Positions 17,465 through 26,529 of a DNA stretch of 64,000 nt are shown here, piece by piece. Numbering within the stretch: position 1 is the first letter of the stretch; the number at the start of each line of letters is the position of its first letter. Below the pieces are notes generated by a model. The model was given only the letters and a program-made list of their open reading frames with translations. It was not told where the DNA came from and made no database searches. The DNA comes from Sideroxydans sp. (GTDB lineage Bacteria > Pseudomonadota > Gammaproteobacteria > Burkholderiales > Gallionellaceae). The translations under genes and the position numbers were made by a program. The stretch lies in assembly GCA_013791855.1 (NCBI GenBank), contig VMTA01000018.1, forward strand, positions 53,659-117,658, in the 5' to 3' direction.

Positions 17465-19737
17465 TGGCCGTGGCAGATAACGCACGAGCGCCGCTACCCG
17501 AGCGGATGCTGCATCTGTTGCGTGAATCGCGCTGGCTGTTGCTGGTGGCATTGGCCGCCTACCTGATCCTGATTCTCGCCGGTTACGACCACAACGACAC
17601 CGCCTGGTCGCACGAGGCGACCCATGCCGTCACGCAGAATCCGGGCGGTGCGTTCGGGGCGTGGCTGTCCGACGTGCTGCTCTATGTGTTCGGCTTCTCT
17701 GCCTGGTGGCTGGTCACACTCATGCTGCAACGCGTCTGGGCGAGCTATCGCCGCATGCGCGCCGACAGTCTGTTCGACGTGCGCACCCTGTGGCTGTCTT
17801 TGACCGGCTTTTTCATCCTGCTACTGTCCAGCAGCGCGCTCGAGGCCTTGCGTCTCTACACCTGGCAGGTCGAATTGCCGCAGGCACCGGGCGGCATGCT
17901 GGGCGCTGCACTGGGTGGCTGGTTGGCACAAGTGTTGGGCTACGTCGGCGCGACCCTTTTCCTGCTCACGATGATGGCGGTCAGCTTCAGTCTTTACACC
18001 GGCCTCTCCTGGCTGCGTTTCATCGACCGCCTCGGCGAATGGATAGAAGACGGCTACCTGTGGGCGCGCAACGCGTGGCAGACCTGGCAGGACAAACGCA
18101 TCGGCGCACAGGCTACTCAACACCGTGAAGTGAAGGTGGAAGAAGAGAAGAAGCGCGTCGAAGACCATCAGCCCATCCACATCGAGATGCAGGTGGTCGA
18201 GGTGCCGAAGTCGCAGCGCGTGGAGAAAGAGAAACAGGTCTCCCTGTTCGCCGACATGTCCGACTCGCCGCTGCCGCCGCTGCACATCCTCGATCAGGCG
18301 ACCAAGCAGGTGGAAGTGGTCTCCGCCGAGACGCTGGAATTCACCTCGCGTCTGATCGAACGCAAGCTCAACGACTTCGGTGTCACCGTGAAGGTGGTCG
18401 GCGCCTATCCCGGTCCGGTCATCACGCGCTACGAGATCGAGCCCGACGTGGGTGTGAAGGGCAGCCAGATCGTCAATCTGGTGCGCGACCTGGCGCGTGC
18501 GCTGTCGGTGGTCAGCATCCGTGTGGTGGAGACCATCCCCGGCAAGGCATACATGGCGCTGGAACTGCCCAATCCGAAACGGCAGATGGTGCACCTGTCT
18601 GAGATCCTCGGCTCACAGGTGTATGCCGACATGCATTCGCCGCTCACCATGGCGATGGGCAAGGACATCTCCGGCAAACCCGTGGTCGCCGATCTGGGCA
18701 AGATGCCGCACGTTCTGGTGGCGGGTACCACCGGCTCCGGCAAGTCGGTGGCGATCAACGCCATGATCCTGTCGCTGTTGTACAAGTCCACGCCGCAGGA
18801 AGTGCGCCTCATTCTGATCGATCCCAAGATGCTGGAACTGTCGGTGTACGAAGGCATCCCGCATTTGCTGGCACCGGTGGTCACCGACATGCGCCAGGCC
18901 GCTTCCGCGCTCAACTGGGGCGTGCAGGAGATGGACAAGCGCTACAAGCTGATGTCCGCGCTTGGTGTGCGCAACATCGCCGGTTACAACCAGAAAGTGC
19001 GCGACGCGATCAAGGAAGGTAAACCGCTGAGCAACCCGTTCAGCATCACGCCCGAGTCGCCGGAGCCGCTGGAAGAGTTGCCCTACATCGTCATCTTCAT
19101 CGACGAGTTGGCCGACCTGATGATGGTGGTCGGCAAGAAGGTGGAAGAACTCATCGCACGACTGGCGCAGAAGGCGCGCGCCGCCGGCATCCATCTGGTG
19201 CTGGCCACGCAGCGCCCGTCGGTGGACGTCATCACCGGCTTGATCAAAGCCAACGTGCCCACGCGCGTGGCGTTCCAGGTATCGAGCAAGATCGATTCGC
19301 GCACCATCCTCGACCAGCAAGGCGCGGAAGCGCTGCTGGGGCAGGGTGACATGCTCTACCTGCCGCCGGGCAGTGGTTATCCGCAGCGCGTACACGGTGC
19401 CTTCGTGTCCGATCAGGAAGTGCACCGCGTCACCGAGCATCTGAAGGCGCAGGGCGAACCGAACTATATCGAAGGCATCCTCACCTCGATGGACGAACCG
19501 GCCGAGGGCGAATACGACGGCGGGGGCGGCAACGCCGAAGCCGACGCGCTGTATGACCAGGCGGTGGAGATCGTGCTCAAGACGCGCCGCCCCTCCATCT
19601 CGCTGGTGCAACGTCATCTGCGCATCGGCTACAACCGCGCCGCGCGCCTGATCGAGGCGATGGAACAGGCCGGGCTGGTGTCGCCGATGCAGAGCAACGG
19701 CAACCGCGAAGTGCTGGCACCCGCACGACAGGAATGA
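17464..19737 (+). CDS. ftsK: DNA translocase FtsK
   Basis: 757 residues. Four N-terminal transmembrane helices (about 20-200) anchor it at the septum. The linker is short and charged (about 200-270). The motor domain has Walker [15 protein letters not shown] (from about 419) and Walker [15 protein letters not shown]. The C-terminal winged-helix gamma domain ([20 protein letters not shown]) reads KOPS sites. FtsK moves chromosome dimers so XerCD can resolve them at dif. The linker is much shorter than in E. coli, as in many Betaproteobacteria. Confidence 0.95.
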   Translation: MAVADNARAPLPERMLHLLRESRWLLLVALAAYLILILAGYDHNDTAWSHEATHAVTQNPGGAFGAWLSDVLLYVFGFSAWWLVTLMLQRVWASYRRMRADSLFDVRTLWLSLTGFFILLLSSSALEALRLYTWQVELPQAPGGMLGAALGGWLAQVLGYVGATLFLLTMMAVSFSLYTGLSWLRFIDRLGEWIEDGYLWARNAWQTWQDKRIGAQATQHREVKVEEEKKRVEDHQPIHIEMQVVEVPKSQRVEKEKQVSLFADMSDSPLPPLHILDQATKQVEVVSAETLEFTSRLIERKLNDFGVTVKVVGAYPGPVITRYEIEPDVGVKGSQIVNLVRDLARALSVVSIRVVETIPGKAYMALELPNPKRQMVHLSEILGSQVYADMHSPLTMAMGKDISGKPVVADLGKMPHVLVAGTTGSGKSVAINAMILSLLYKSTPQEVRLILIDPKMLELSVYEGIPHLLAPVVTDMRQAASALNWGVQEMDKRYKLMSALGVRNIAGYNQKVRDAIKEGKPLSNPFSITPESPEPLEELPYIVIFIDELADLMMVVGKKVEELIARLAQKARAAGIHLVLATQRPSVDVITGLIKANVPTRVAFQVSSKIDSRTILDQQGAEALLGQGDMLYLPPGSGYPQRVHGAFVSDQEVHRVTEHLKAQGEPNYIEGILTSMDEPAEGEYDGGGGNAEADALYDQAVEIVLKTRRPSISLVQRHLRIGYNRAARLIEAMEQAGLVSPMQSNGNREVLAPARQE

Positions 19738-20354
19738 GCATGTTGAAAAGAGTGAGCCTTCTGCTGCTGTGCCTGACAGCGTTCGAAGCGCATGCCGGTG
19801 CCGTCGACCAGCTCAAGGCATTCATCTCCGGCACGCGTTCCGCGCAGGCCGAATTCACCCAGACCGTGCTCGACAGCAAAGGCCACAAGATGCAAACCGC
19901 ATCCGGCACCATGCAGTTCGTGCGTCCCGGCAAGTTTCGCTGGGAGTATCGCAAACCCTACCAGCAACTCATCGTCGGCGATGGCGCGAAGTTCTGGTTG
20001 TACGACGCCGATCTGGAACAAGTAACCGTTCGGAAACTGGATGCCGCGCTGGGCAGCAGCCCGGCGGCATTGCTGTCCGGCAACAACGAGATCGAGCGCG
20101 ACTTTCTGCTGGAAGAAGCGGGCGAACAGTATGGTTTGACCTGGCTGACCGCCAAGCCGCGCAATCAGGAATCCACCTTCTCCGCCATCCGCATGGGCTT
20201 CAATGTGCGCTCCGAACTGGCCGCGATGGAACTGAACGACGCCTTCGGCAACACCACCATCTTGCGTTTCGCGCATCTGCAACGCAATCCGCAGCTGGCA
20301 CCGTCGCTGTTCCGTTTCGTGCCGCCCCAAGGCGCTGACGTTCTGGGCGAATAA
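19734..20354 (+). CDS. lolA: outer-membrane lipoprotein carrier LolA
   Basis: 206 residues; Sec signal ([18 protein letters not shown]), then the LolA fold with [30 protein letters not shown] and [17 protein letters not shown] segments (here [13 protein letters not shown]). The protein ferries lipoproteins from LolCDE to LolB across the periplasm. It overlaps ftsK by 4 bases; the next in-frame ATG is 19740. The ftsK-lolA-rarA order is common in Proteobacteria. Confidence 0.93.
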   Translation: MSMLKRVSLLLLCLTAFEAHAGAVDQLKAFISGTRSAQAEFTQTVLDSKGHKMQTASGTMQFVRPGKFRWEYRKPYQQLIVGDGAKFWLYDADLEQVTVRKLDAALGSSPAALLSGNNEIERDFLLEEAGEQYGLTWLTAKPRNQESTFSAIRMGFNVRSELAAMELNDAFGNTTILRFAHLQRNPQLAPSLFRFVPPQGADVLGE

Positions 20355-21667
20355 TGTCTGACCTGTTCGCGCCCAACGCTCCGGCCGCGCCGCTCGCCGA
20401 GCGCCTGCGCCCCAAGCACATCGCCGAAGTCATCGGCCAGTCGCATCTGCTGGGCGAGGGCAAGCCGCTGCGCCTCGCCTTCCAGTCCGGCAAGCTGCAT
20501 TCCATGATCCTGTGGGGCCCGCCGGGGGTGGGCAAGACCACGCTGGCGCGGCTGATGGCCTCGGCATTCGATGCCGAGTTCGTGCCGCTGTCGGCGGTGC
20601 TGTCCGGCGTGAAGGACATCCGCGATGCCATCGCGCAGGCCGAGCAGACCCTGCAGCGCAACGGCCGCCACACCATCCTGTTCGTGGACGAGGTGCACCG
20701 TTTCAACAAATCACAGCAGGATGCCTTCCTGCCCTTCGTCGAGCAGGGGCTAGTCACCTTCATCGGCGCGACTACTGAGAACCCATCATTCGAATTGAAC
20801 AATGCGCTGCTTTCGCGCGCGCAGGTGTATGTGCTGCAATCGTTGTCAGAAGCCGAGATGGGGGAGTTGTTCGAACGCGCACAGCACACGGCATTGCAAG
20901 GCATCACCTTCGATGCGGCTGCACGCGAACGCATCGTCGGTTACGCCGACGGCGATGCGCGCCGCCTGCTCAACGTGCTCGAACAGTTGCAGACCGCTGC
21001 CGAAGCAGCCGGCTTGCACAACATCGATGTCACGTTCCTCGATGCCACGCTGGCGCAGAAGATGCGCCGTTTCGACAAGGGCGGCGAAGCCTTCTACGAC
21101 CAGATCTCCGCGCTGCACAAATCGGTGCGCGGTTCCAATCCCGATGCCGCGCTGTACTGGCTGGTGCGCATGCTGGATGGCGGCGCCGACCCGCGCTATC
21201 TCGCGCGGCGCATCGTGCGCATGGCCTGGGAAGACATCGGCCTCGCCGATCCGCGCGCCATCCAGTTGTGCAACGATGCCGCCACCACCTACGAACGCCT
21301 CGGCTCGCCGGAAGGCGAACTGGCGCTGGCGCAGGCCGTGCTGTATCTGGCCGTCGCCGCCAAATCGAACGCGGGATACGTCGCGTATAATGCCGCCCGC
21401 GCTTTCGTCAAACAGGACAGTTCGCGCGAAGTGCCGCTGCACCTGCGCAACGCGCCGACCAAACTGATGAAGCAGCTCGACTACGGCAAGGACTACCGCT
21501 ACGCGCACGACGAGGCGGGCGGCTATGCGGCGGGTGAGGATTACTTCCCGGATGGCATGCCGCAAGTGAGTTTCTACGAACCGGTGGACCGCGGGCTGGA
21601 AGCAAAGATATCGGAAAAGCTGGCGCATCTGCGAGAGTTGGATGCCAAAGCGAAAAGCAAGAATTAG
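20354..21667 (+). CDS. rarA: replication-associated recombination protein RarA (MgsA)
   Basis: 437-residue AAA+ ATPase of the clamp-loader-like RarA/WRNIP1 family that acts at stalled forks. LAERLRPKHIAEVIGQ is the family N-terminus; Walker A GPPGVGKTTLAR (about 54-65), Walker B ILFVDEVHRFNKSQQD and sensor 1 FIGATTENPSF are all present. The C-terminal oligomerisation region carries SLVRGSDPDAALYWL-like sequence. Its stop codon lies in the left end of a CACAGAG repeat. Confidence 0.95.
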   Translation: MSDLFAPNAPAAPLAERLRPKHIAEVIGQSHLLGEGKPLRLAFQSGKLHSMILWGPPGVGKTTLARLMASAFDAEFVPLSAVLSGVKDIRDAIAQAEQTLQRNGRHTILFVDEVHRFNKSQQDAFLPFVEQGLVTFIGATTENPSFELNNALLSRAQVYVLQSLSEAEMGELFERAQHTALQGITFDAAARERIVGYADGDARRLLNVLEQLQTAAEAAGLHNIDVTFLDATLAQKMRRFDKGGEAFYDQISALHKSVRGSNPDAALYWLVRMLDGGADPRYLARRIVRMAWEDIGLADPRAIQLCNDAATTYERLGSPEGELALAQAVLYLAVAAKSNAGYVAYNAARAFVKQDSSREVPLHLRNAPTKLMKQLDYGKDYRYAHDEAGGYAAGEDYFPDGMPQVSFYEPVDRGLEAKISEKLAHLRELDAKAKSKN

Positions 21668-21694
21668 CCACAGAGAACACAGAGGGCACAGAGA
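21661..21694. repeat. CACAGAG-type repeat, copy 2 (left of GxxExxY gene)
   Basis: AATTAGCCACAGAGAACAC followed by AGAGGGCACAGAGA. The rarA stop codon (TAG) lies inside it. It matches the left arm of copies 1 and 3 but has no nearby inverted partner. Confidence 0.85.
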
Positions 21695-21699
21695 TAGTC

Positions 21700-22065
21700 G
21701 TGGCAGATCAACTGACAGAGAAGATAATTGCAGCGGCTATTGAGGTTCACAAAACTCTGGGTTCCGGGCTGCTGGAGTCTATCTACGAAGAGGCGCTGTG
21801 TATCGAGCTAGGGCTGAGAGAGCTGCCTTTTCAACGGCAATTGGCAGTCGATGTGATGTACAAAGGCCAGGCAATTCAAGGACAGCGTCTTGATCTGCTG
21901 GTTGCAAATGAAGTTGTTGTGGAAATTAAATCCCTGCGAACGCTGCCGGAAGTGGCAACAGCCCAAGTGCTCTCATATCTTAAAGCGACAGGTTTGAAGC
22001 GAGGGTTGTTACTGAATTTTGGAGAAAAGCAGTTGGTCAGTGGGGTAAAGCGAATTTCACTTTGA
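21700..22065 (+). CDS. GxxExxY family protein
   Basis: 121 residues from GTG 21700. It contains the name-giving motif in GSGLLESIYEEAL (G-L-L-E-S-I-Y). A PD-(D/E)XK-like core also appears: D in QRLDLLV, then VVEIKS. The family is widespread, often multicopy, and annotated only as a possible nuclease-fold protein. Here it sits alone between rarA and serS, flanked by CACAGAG repeats. The biochemical role is unknown. Confidence 0.88.
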   Translation: MADQLTEKIIAAAIEVHKTLGSGLLESIYEEALCIELGLRELPFQRQLAVDVMYKGQAIQGQRLDLLVANEVVVEIKSLRTLPEVATAQVLSYLKATGLKRGLLLNFGEKQLVSGVKRISL

Positions 22066-22087
22066 AAAGTGAAGTTAAAGAAAAACA

Positions 22088-22174
22088 AAATTAGCCACAG
22101 AGAACACAGAGGTCACAGAGAAAGACAAATTCAGAGCGGCGGTGCTCTCTGTGTTCTCTGTGTTCTCTGTGGCT
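22088..22174. repeat. CACAGAG-type inverted repeat, copy 3
   Basis: Left arm 22091-22122 (TTAGCCACAGAGAACACAG, then AGGTCACAGAGA) and right arm 22146-22174 (CTCTGTGTTCTCTGTG, ending TGTGGCTAA) form a near-perfect inverted repeat around about 23 bases. It fills most of the gap between the GxxExxY gene and serS and could form a strong hairpin in RNA. Confidence 0.87.
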
Positions 22175-22176
22175 AA

Positions 22177-23496
<1,320 letters not shown>

Positions 23497-23505
23497 GGCG
23501 CGCGC

Positions 23506-24288
23506 ATGAGCGTCGTCCATCTGCTGGGGATCGCCGGTGTCGAAGAGCACGAGACTGCGGTCGCGCGGCACTGGGCGCGCCGGCTGGAATGGCCGATGGT
23601 CGGCGTGGCACTGTGGATCGTGCTGCAGTGGTATCTGGAAGAGACCGGCACGCTTTCCCATGCCGTGGCCCGCGTCGCCGACTGGCTGGTTTGGCTGGCC
23701 TTCTTGCTGGAGACTGTGGTCCTCACCGCGCAAGTGCGCGACAAGCGCCGCTACCTGTTCGGTAACTGGCTGAACCTGCTCATCATCACCGCCGGCTTCC
23801 CTTATTTCTGGCAGTTCGCCCCGTTGATTGGTCTGCTGCGTAGCGTGCGACTGCTGCTGGTGGTGGCGTTGCTGCTGCGCATGTCCCGCTCGGCGCGCAA
23901 ACTGCTGTCGCAGCACAAGCTGGGCACCACCCTCATTGTCGCTTTCGCCGCCATGGTGCTGTCCGGCATCATCATGTCGCGCGTCGATCCCTCCATCGGC
24001 GACGTGTGGGACGGCATGTGGTGGGCCTGGGTCACCATGGCCACCGTCGGCTACGGCGATGTGGTGCCGCACACCGGCGCGGGCCGTTTGTTCGCCTCGC
24101 TGGTGGTGCTGTTCGGCGTGGTGCTCATCTCCCTGCTCACCGCCAATCTGGCCGCTTTCTTCATCGGCAGCGACGTGGAGAAGATCGAAACTGAAGAAAA
24201 AGAATCCGAACGTTTGCTGAAAGATATCGCGGCCCGCCTCGCGCGCGTCGAGAAGATGCTGGAAGATAGTCAGAACAAGCGCGACTAG
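23506..24288 (+). CDS. voltage-gated-type potassium channel
   Basis: 260 residues with about five or six hydrophobic helices. The selectivity filter TMATVGYGDVVP lies between the last two, as in K+ channels. The region around LLRSVRLLLVVALLLRMSRSARK has regularly spaced Arg residues like an S4 segment. It ends in a short cytoplasmic coiled coil (ESERLLKDIAARLARVEKML) that may set the tetramer. No RCK/TrkA-N domain is seen. It starts 9 bases after serS. Confidence 0.88.
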   Translation: MSVVHLLGIAGVEEHETAVARHWARRLEWPMVGVALWIVLQWYLEETGTLSHAVARVADWLVWLAFLLETVVLTAQVRDKRRYLFGNWLNLLIITAGFPYFWQFAPLIGLLRSVRLLLVVALLLRMSRSARKLLSQHKLGTTLIVAFAAMVLSGIIMSRVDPSIGDVWDGMWWAWVTMATVGYGDVVPHTGAGRLFASLVVLFGVVLISLLTANLAAFFIGSDVEKIETEEKESERLLKDIAARLARVEKMLEDSQNKRD

Positions 24289-24297
24289 AACGCTTTG

Positions 24298-25662
24298 CTA
24301 TTTTGAGCCAAATCCGAAGGGGAAATGCGAAGTCTTCGGCAGCTTCCCTTCCGCATCCAGTCGCTTCAGCATGTCGTGGTACAGCCGCACCGTCTCGACA
24401 TGCACCACCGCTTCGCCGCCGCGTGCCTGCCCGTATTTGGTGTTCTCGTAGAACTCGGGCCGCGACAACAGGGGCATCACGCGTTTCACGTCGGCCCATA
24501 CGTCGGGGCTGAGTCCGCGCTGCCCTGTCAGGATGCGCGCGTCCTCCAGATGTCCCATGCCCTGGTTATAGGCGGCCAGCGCCATCCACAGGCGGTTCTG
24601 CTCGGTGATGCGTAGCGGTAATTGCTCCTTCAGCATTTGCAGGTAGCGGGCGCCAGCCAAGATGCTCTCGCGTGGATCCAGGCGGTTCTTCAGTCCCATG
24701 CGGTCGGCGGTCACCTCGGTGATCATCATGAAACCGCGCACGTTGGTGTACGAGGTGGCGTTCGGATCCCAGCGCGATTCGCGATAGCCGAGTGCGGCGA
24801 TCAGGCGCCAGTCGATGCCGGTCAGGTCGGCGGCATCCTGAAACCATTGACGGTAATGCGGCAGCACACTGCGCGTGTCCTCGATGAATGCGGCGACATC
24901 GATGCTCCCCAGTCTGTCGTTGTGTCCATAGTGGCGATCGATGGCATGGTGTAGCGCGCGGTTCTTGCGGCTCTCGGCGAGGAAGAGGTTGATCTCTTCC
25001 AGCAGTGCCTCGTCGCCTTCTGCGCTGATGGCCCAGCTCATGTCCGAGTCCAGATTCAGGCTCAGGCCGCTGCCGATCTCGGGATGGTAGTTGCGCATGG
25101 TGGTGATCTGTTCTTCATTGGCCACCGTGCAGTCGATCTGCTCCTCCGCCAATTCCTTCAGCAATGCGACGGGAGAACTTCTTTTGCGCGATTCCCATTC
25201 CAGCTCCTCCAGCTCCTCGCGAACCTTGCGCAAGGCGGCTTCCTGCGCCGACTCGCGTGCGACCACGATCTCGCGCAAAGTGAGTTCTTCCAGTTTGCGC
25301 GGAGACTTGCCATTGCAGACTACGCGCTCGTCCAGCTTATGGTATCCGTCGCTGAAGCGCAGGGAAGGGTTGGAGTGCGAGCGAAAACCGGCGGCAAGAT
25401 GGGCTTCGCCCGCCAGCAAAGTGGCGACAGCTTGGTCGGATGTCTGTTTGACCAGCCTCACGCGCACGTTGAGATGCTTGGCGAACAGGGTGACCAGATC
25501 GGATTCGAACGCTGAATCGGTGACCATGGAGGAGTCGGGCACCACTGCGACCAGCTCTCCAGACCGCCAATCAGGCAGCGGCGGCGTTTCGGTCGCCTTG
25601 ATCACCAGCCATGCGAACAGGCCGACCAGAACGACCACCCGCATTGGATAGAGGCTGCGCAT
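24298..25662 (-). CDS. membrane-bound lytic murein transglycosylase F-like
   Basis: 454 residues. An N-terminal membrane anchor (VVVLVGLFAWLVIKAT) precedes a periplasmic SBP-like domain (about 30-265) and a C-terminal GH23 transglycosylase domain with catalytic Glu in LIAALGYRESRWDP, then VRGFMMITEVTADRMG and AAYNQGMGH. This is the MltF layout: solute-binding-like regulatory domain plus muramidase-type lyase cleaving peptidoglycan to 1,6-anhydro products. Start 25662 or the ATG seven codons in. Confidence 0.9.
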   Translation of the reverse strand: MRSLYPMRVVVLVGLFAWLVIKATETPPLPDWRSGELVAVVPDSSMVTDSAFESDLVTLFAKHLNVRVRLVKQTSDQAVATLLAGEAHLAAGFRSHSNPSLRFSDGYHKLDERVVCNGKSPRKLEELTLREIVVARESAQEAALRKVREELEELEWESRKRSSPVALLKELAEEQIDCTVANEEQITTMRNYHPEIGSGLSLNLDSDMSWAISAEGDEALLEEINLFLAESRKNRALHHAIDRHYGHNDRLGSIDVAAFIEDTRSVLPHYRQWFQDAADLTGIDWRLIAALGYRESRWDPNATSYTNVRGFMMITEVTADRMGLKNRLDPRESILAGARYLQMLKEQLPLRITEQNRLWMALAAYNQGMGHLEDARILTGQRGLSPDVWADVKRVMPLLSRPEFYENTKYGQARGGEAVVHVETVRLYHDMLKRLDAEGKLPKTSHFPFGFGSK

Positions 25663-25726
25663 TATTGATCGTGATGCGATTCAGGATGGAGTGAGCAACA
25701 TTCTGCCCGAAAAAGGAGGTTGCTGG

Positions 25727-25732
25727 TAAAAT
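25727..25732 (+). promoter_or_regulatory. possible -10 of the tRNA-Ser promoter
   Basis: TAAAAT followed by a GC-rich stretch (GCGCGCCC), as in stringently controlled stable-RNA promoters, 53 bases before the tRNA. No good -35 hexamer lies at the right distance. Confidence 0.3.
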
Positions 25733-25785
25733 GCGCGCCCTTCGGACCGCAGAAGACTTTTTGATGCGCGTTCGAACAGAGTCTC

Positions 25786-25873
25786 GGAGAGGTGGCAGAG
25801 TGGTCGAATGTACCTGACTCGAAATCAGGCATACCGCAAGGTATCGAGGGTTCGAATCCCTCCCTCTCCGCCA
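25786..25873 (+). tRNA. tRNA-Ser (anticodon CGA)
   Basis: 88 bases. Acceptor stem GGAGAGG (25786-25792) pairs with CCTCTCC before the discriminator G and encoded CCA (25871-25873). The anticodon stem-loop CCTGA-CTCGAAA-TCAGG carries CGA, reading UCG. A long variable arm (CATACCGCAAGGTATCG) and the T-arm GGTTCGAATCC are typical of class II tRNA-Ser. Confidence 0.97.
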
Positions 25874-25878
25874 AATAC

Positions 25879-25908
25879 AAATCGCCCCGTGTGGGCGATT
25901 TTTATTTG
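25879..25908 (+). terminator. terminator after tRNA-Ser
   Basis: AAATCGCCC pairs with GGGCGATTT around a 5-base loop and continues into TTATTT. It lies 6 bases after the tRNA CCA. Confidence 0.85.
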
Positions 25909-26056
25909 GAGCAGTGCGAAGTGTGGACGAGACCTCCCGGGTTCGACAAGCGAGCACTGCTCGCACAGGACGCCTTCAGGCGGTCCCGAACGTAGTGAGG
26001 GATGAGGGTTTCGCGGAGGCAACGCGAAAGCCGAACAATCCCTTCCTCTCCGCCAA
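25909..26056. repeat. hairpin-rich block ending in a degenerate copy of the tRNA-Ser 3' end
   Basis: Between two terminators lie several inverted repeats: GAGCAGTGC (25908-25916) with GCACTGCTC (25954-25962); GGACGCC with GGCGGTCC around 25968-25987; TTTCGCG with CGCGAAA around 26009-26030. The block ends in a 34-base near-copy (from 26037) of the tRNA 3' end plus its downstream leader (25855-25888), including CCTCTCCGCCAAATGC. It has no convincing gene. Confidence 0.6.
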
Positions 26057-26060
26057 ATGC

Positions 26061-26090
26061 AAAACCGCCCCTAGAGGGCGGTTTTTGTTG
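26061..26090 (+). terminator. second terminator, after the tRNA-like remnant
   Basis: AAAACCGCCC pairs with GGGCGGTTTT around CTAGA and runs into further T residues. It has the same position relative to the remnant as the first terminator has to the intact tRNA, supporting duplication of the tRNA-terminator unit. Confidence 0.85.
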
Positions 26091-26186
26091 CAGTCGCATG
26101 AATTCATTATTTCTATTGACCATGTTCGGGCTTGCCGTTACGGTGACCACACAACTTGGAACAAAAAAAGTGTTATCGGAGGAAGC

Positions 26187-26441
26187 ATGAGTGTCCAGTC
26201 AGGCAACGGCGGTGTCGAGCGCCGCAAATACCCGCACATCCGCGACATATTCGACGATGCCTATCGCATCGCATCCCCGTTGCTGGCTACACATGGTGAA
26301 GGGGGCGGCACACCCTCGCGCAGCATGCTGCACCAGACCCTGCATAACGCCTTTCCCGATCTGCACAAACAGGACCTTCCTATCCTTATCGCATCCCTGA
26401 CTCGGGTGTTTCGCGAGCAGGACAAGTCTTCTCGCCAATAA
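26187..26441 (+). CDS. hypothetical 84-aa protein
   Basis: Start ATG 26187 is chosen because GGAGGA lies just upstream; a longer frame back to 25914 crosses the tRNA remnant and terminator. 84 residues, soluble, no signal or membrane segment; starts MSVQSGNGGVERRKYPHIRD and is helix-rich (RSMLHQTLHNAFPDLHKQD). A TTGACC at 26116 could be a -35 with a weak -10 at 26139. I do not recognise the family; size and composition are compatible with a small regulatory protein. Confidence 0.6.
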   Translation: MSVQSGNGGVERRKYPHIRDIFDDAYRIASPLLATHGEGGGTPSRSMLHQTLHNAFPDLHKQDLPILIASLTRVFREQDKSSRQ

Positions 26442-26529
26442 CAACGGGCTGTCAACGGCGACAGGATTTCTTACCGGGGCGGGGCGGGGGCGGTGTTAAA
26501 ATCCGTGCCTGAATTGACTGTCGCCGATC

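Larger units (their letters stand above)
21661..22174. mobile_element. candidate GxxExxY unit bracketed by CACAGAG repeats
   Basis: A single small gene (21700-22065) lies between two direct copies of the same repeat (21661-21694 and 22088-22122); the right copy also has an inverted partner at 22146-22174. Both direct copies start with AATTAGCCACAGAGAACAC or a near-identical sequence. No transposase is present, so mobility could only be in trans or is historical. Treating the repeat-gene-repeat block as one unit is inference. Confidence 0.5.

Noticed and set aside
11893..22174. CACAGAG repeats as a CRISPR array
   Set aside because: Only three dispersed sites, arms inverted, no regular spacers and no cas genes.
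25786..26090. Prophage or island integrated at tRNA-Ser
   Set aside because: The repeated 3' ends are only about 180 bases apart and no integrase is present; at most a scar.
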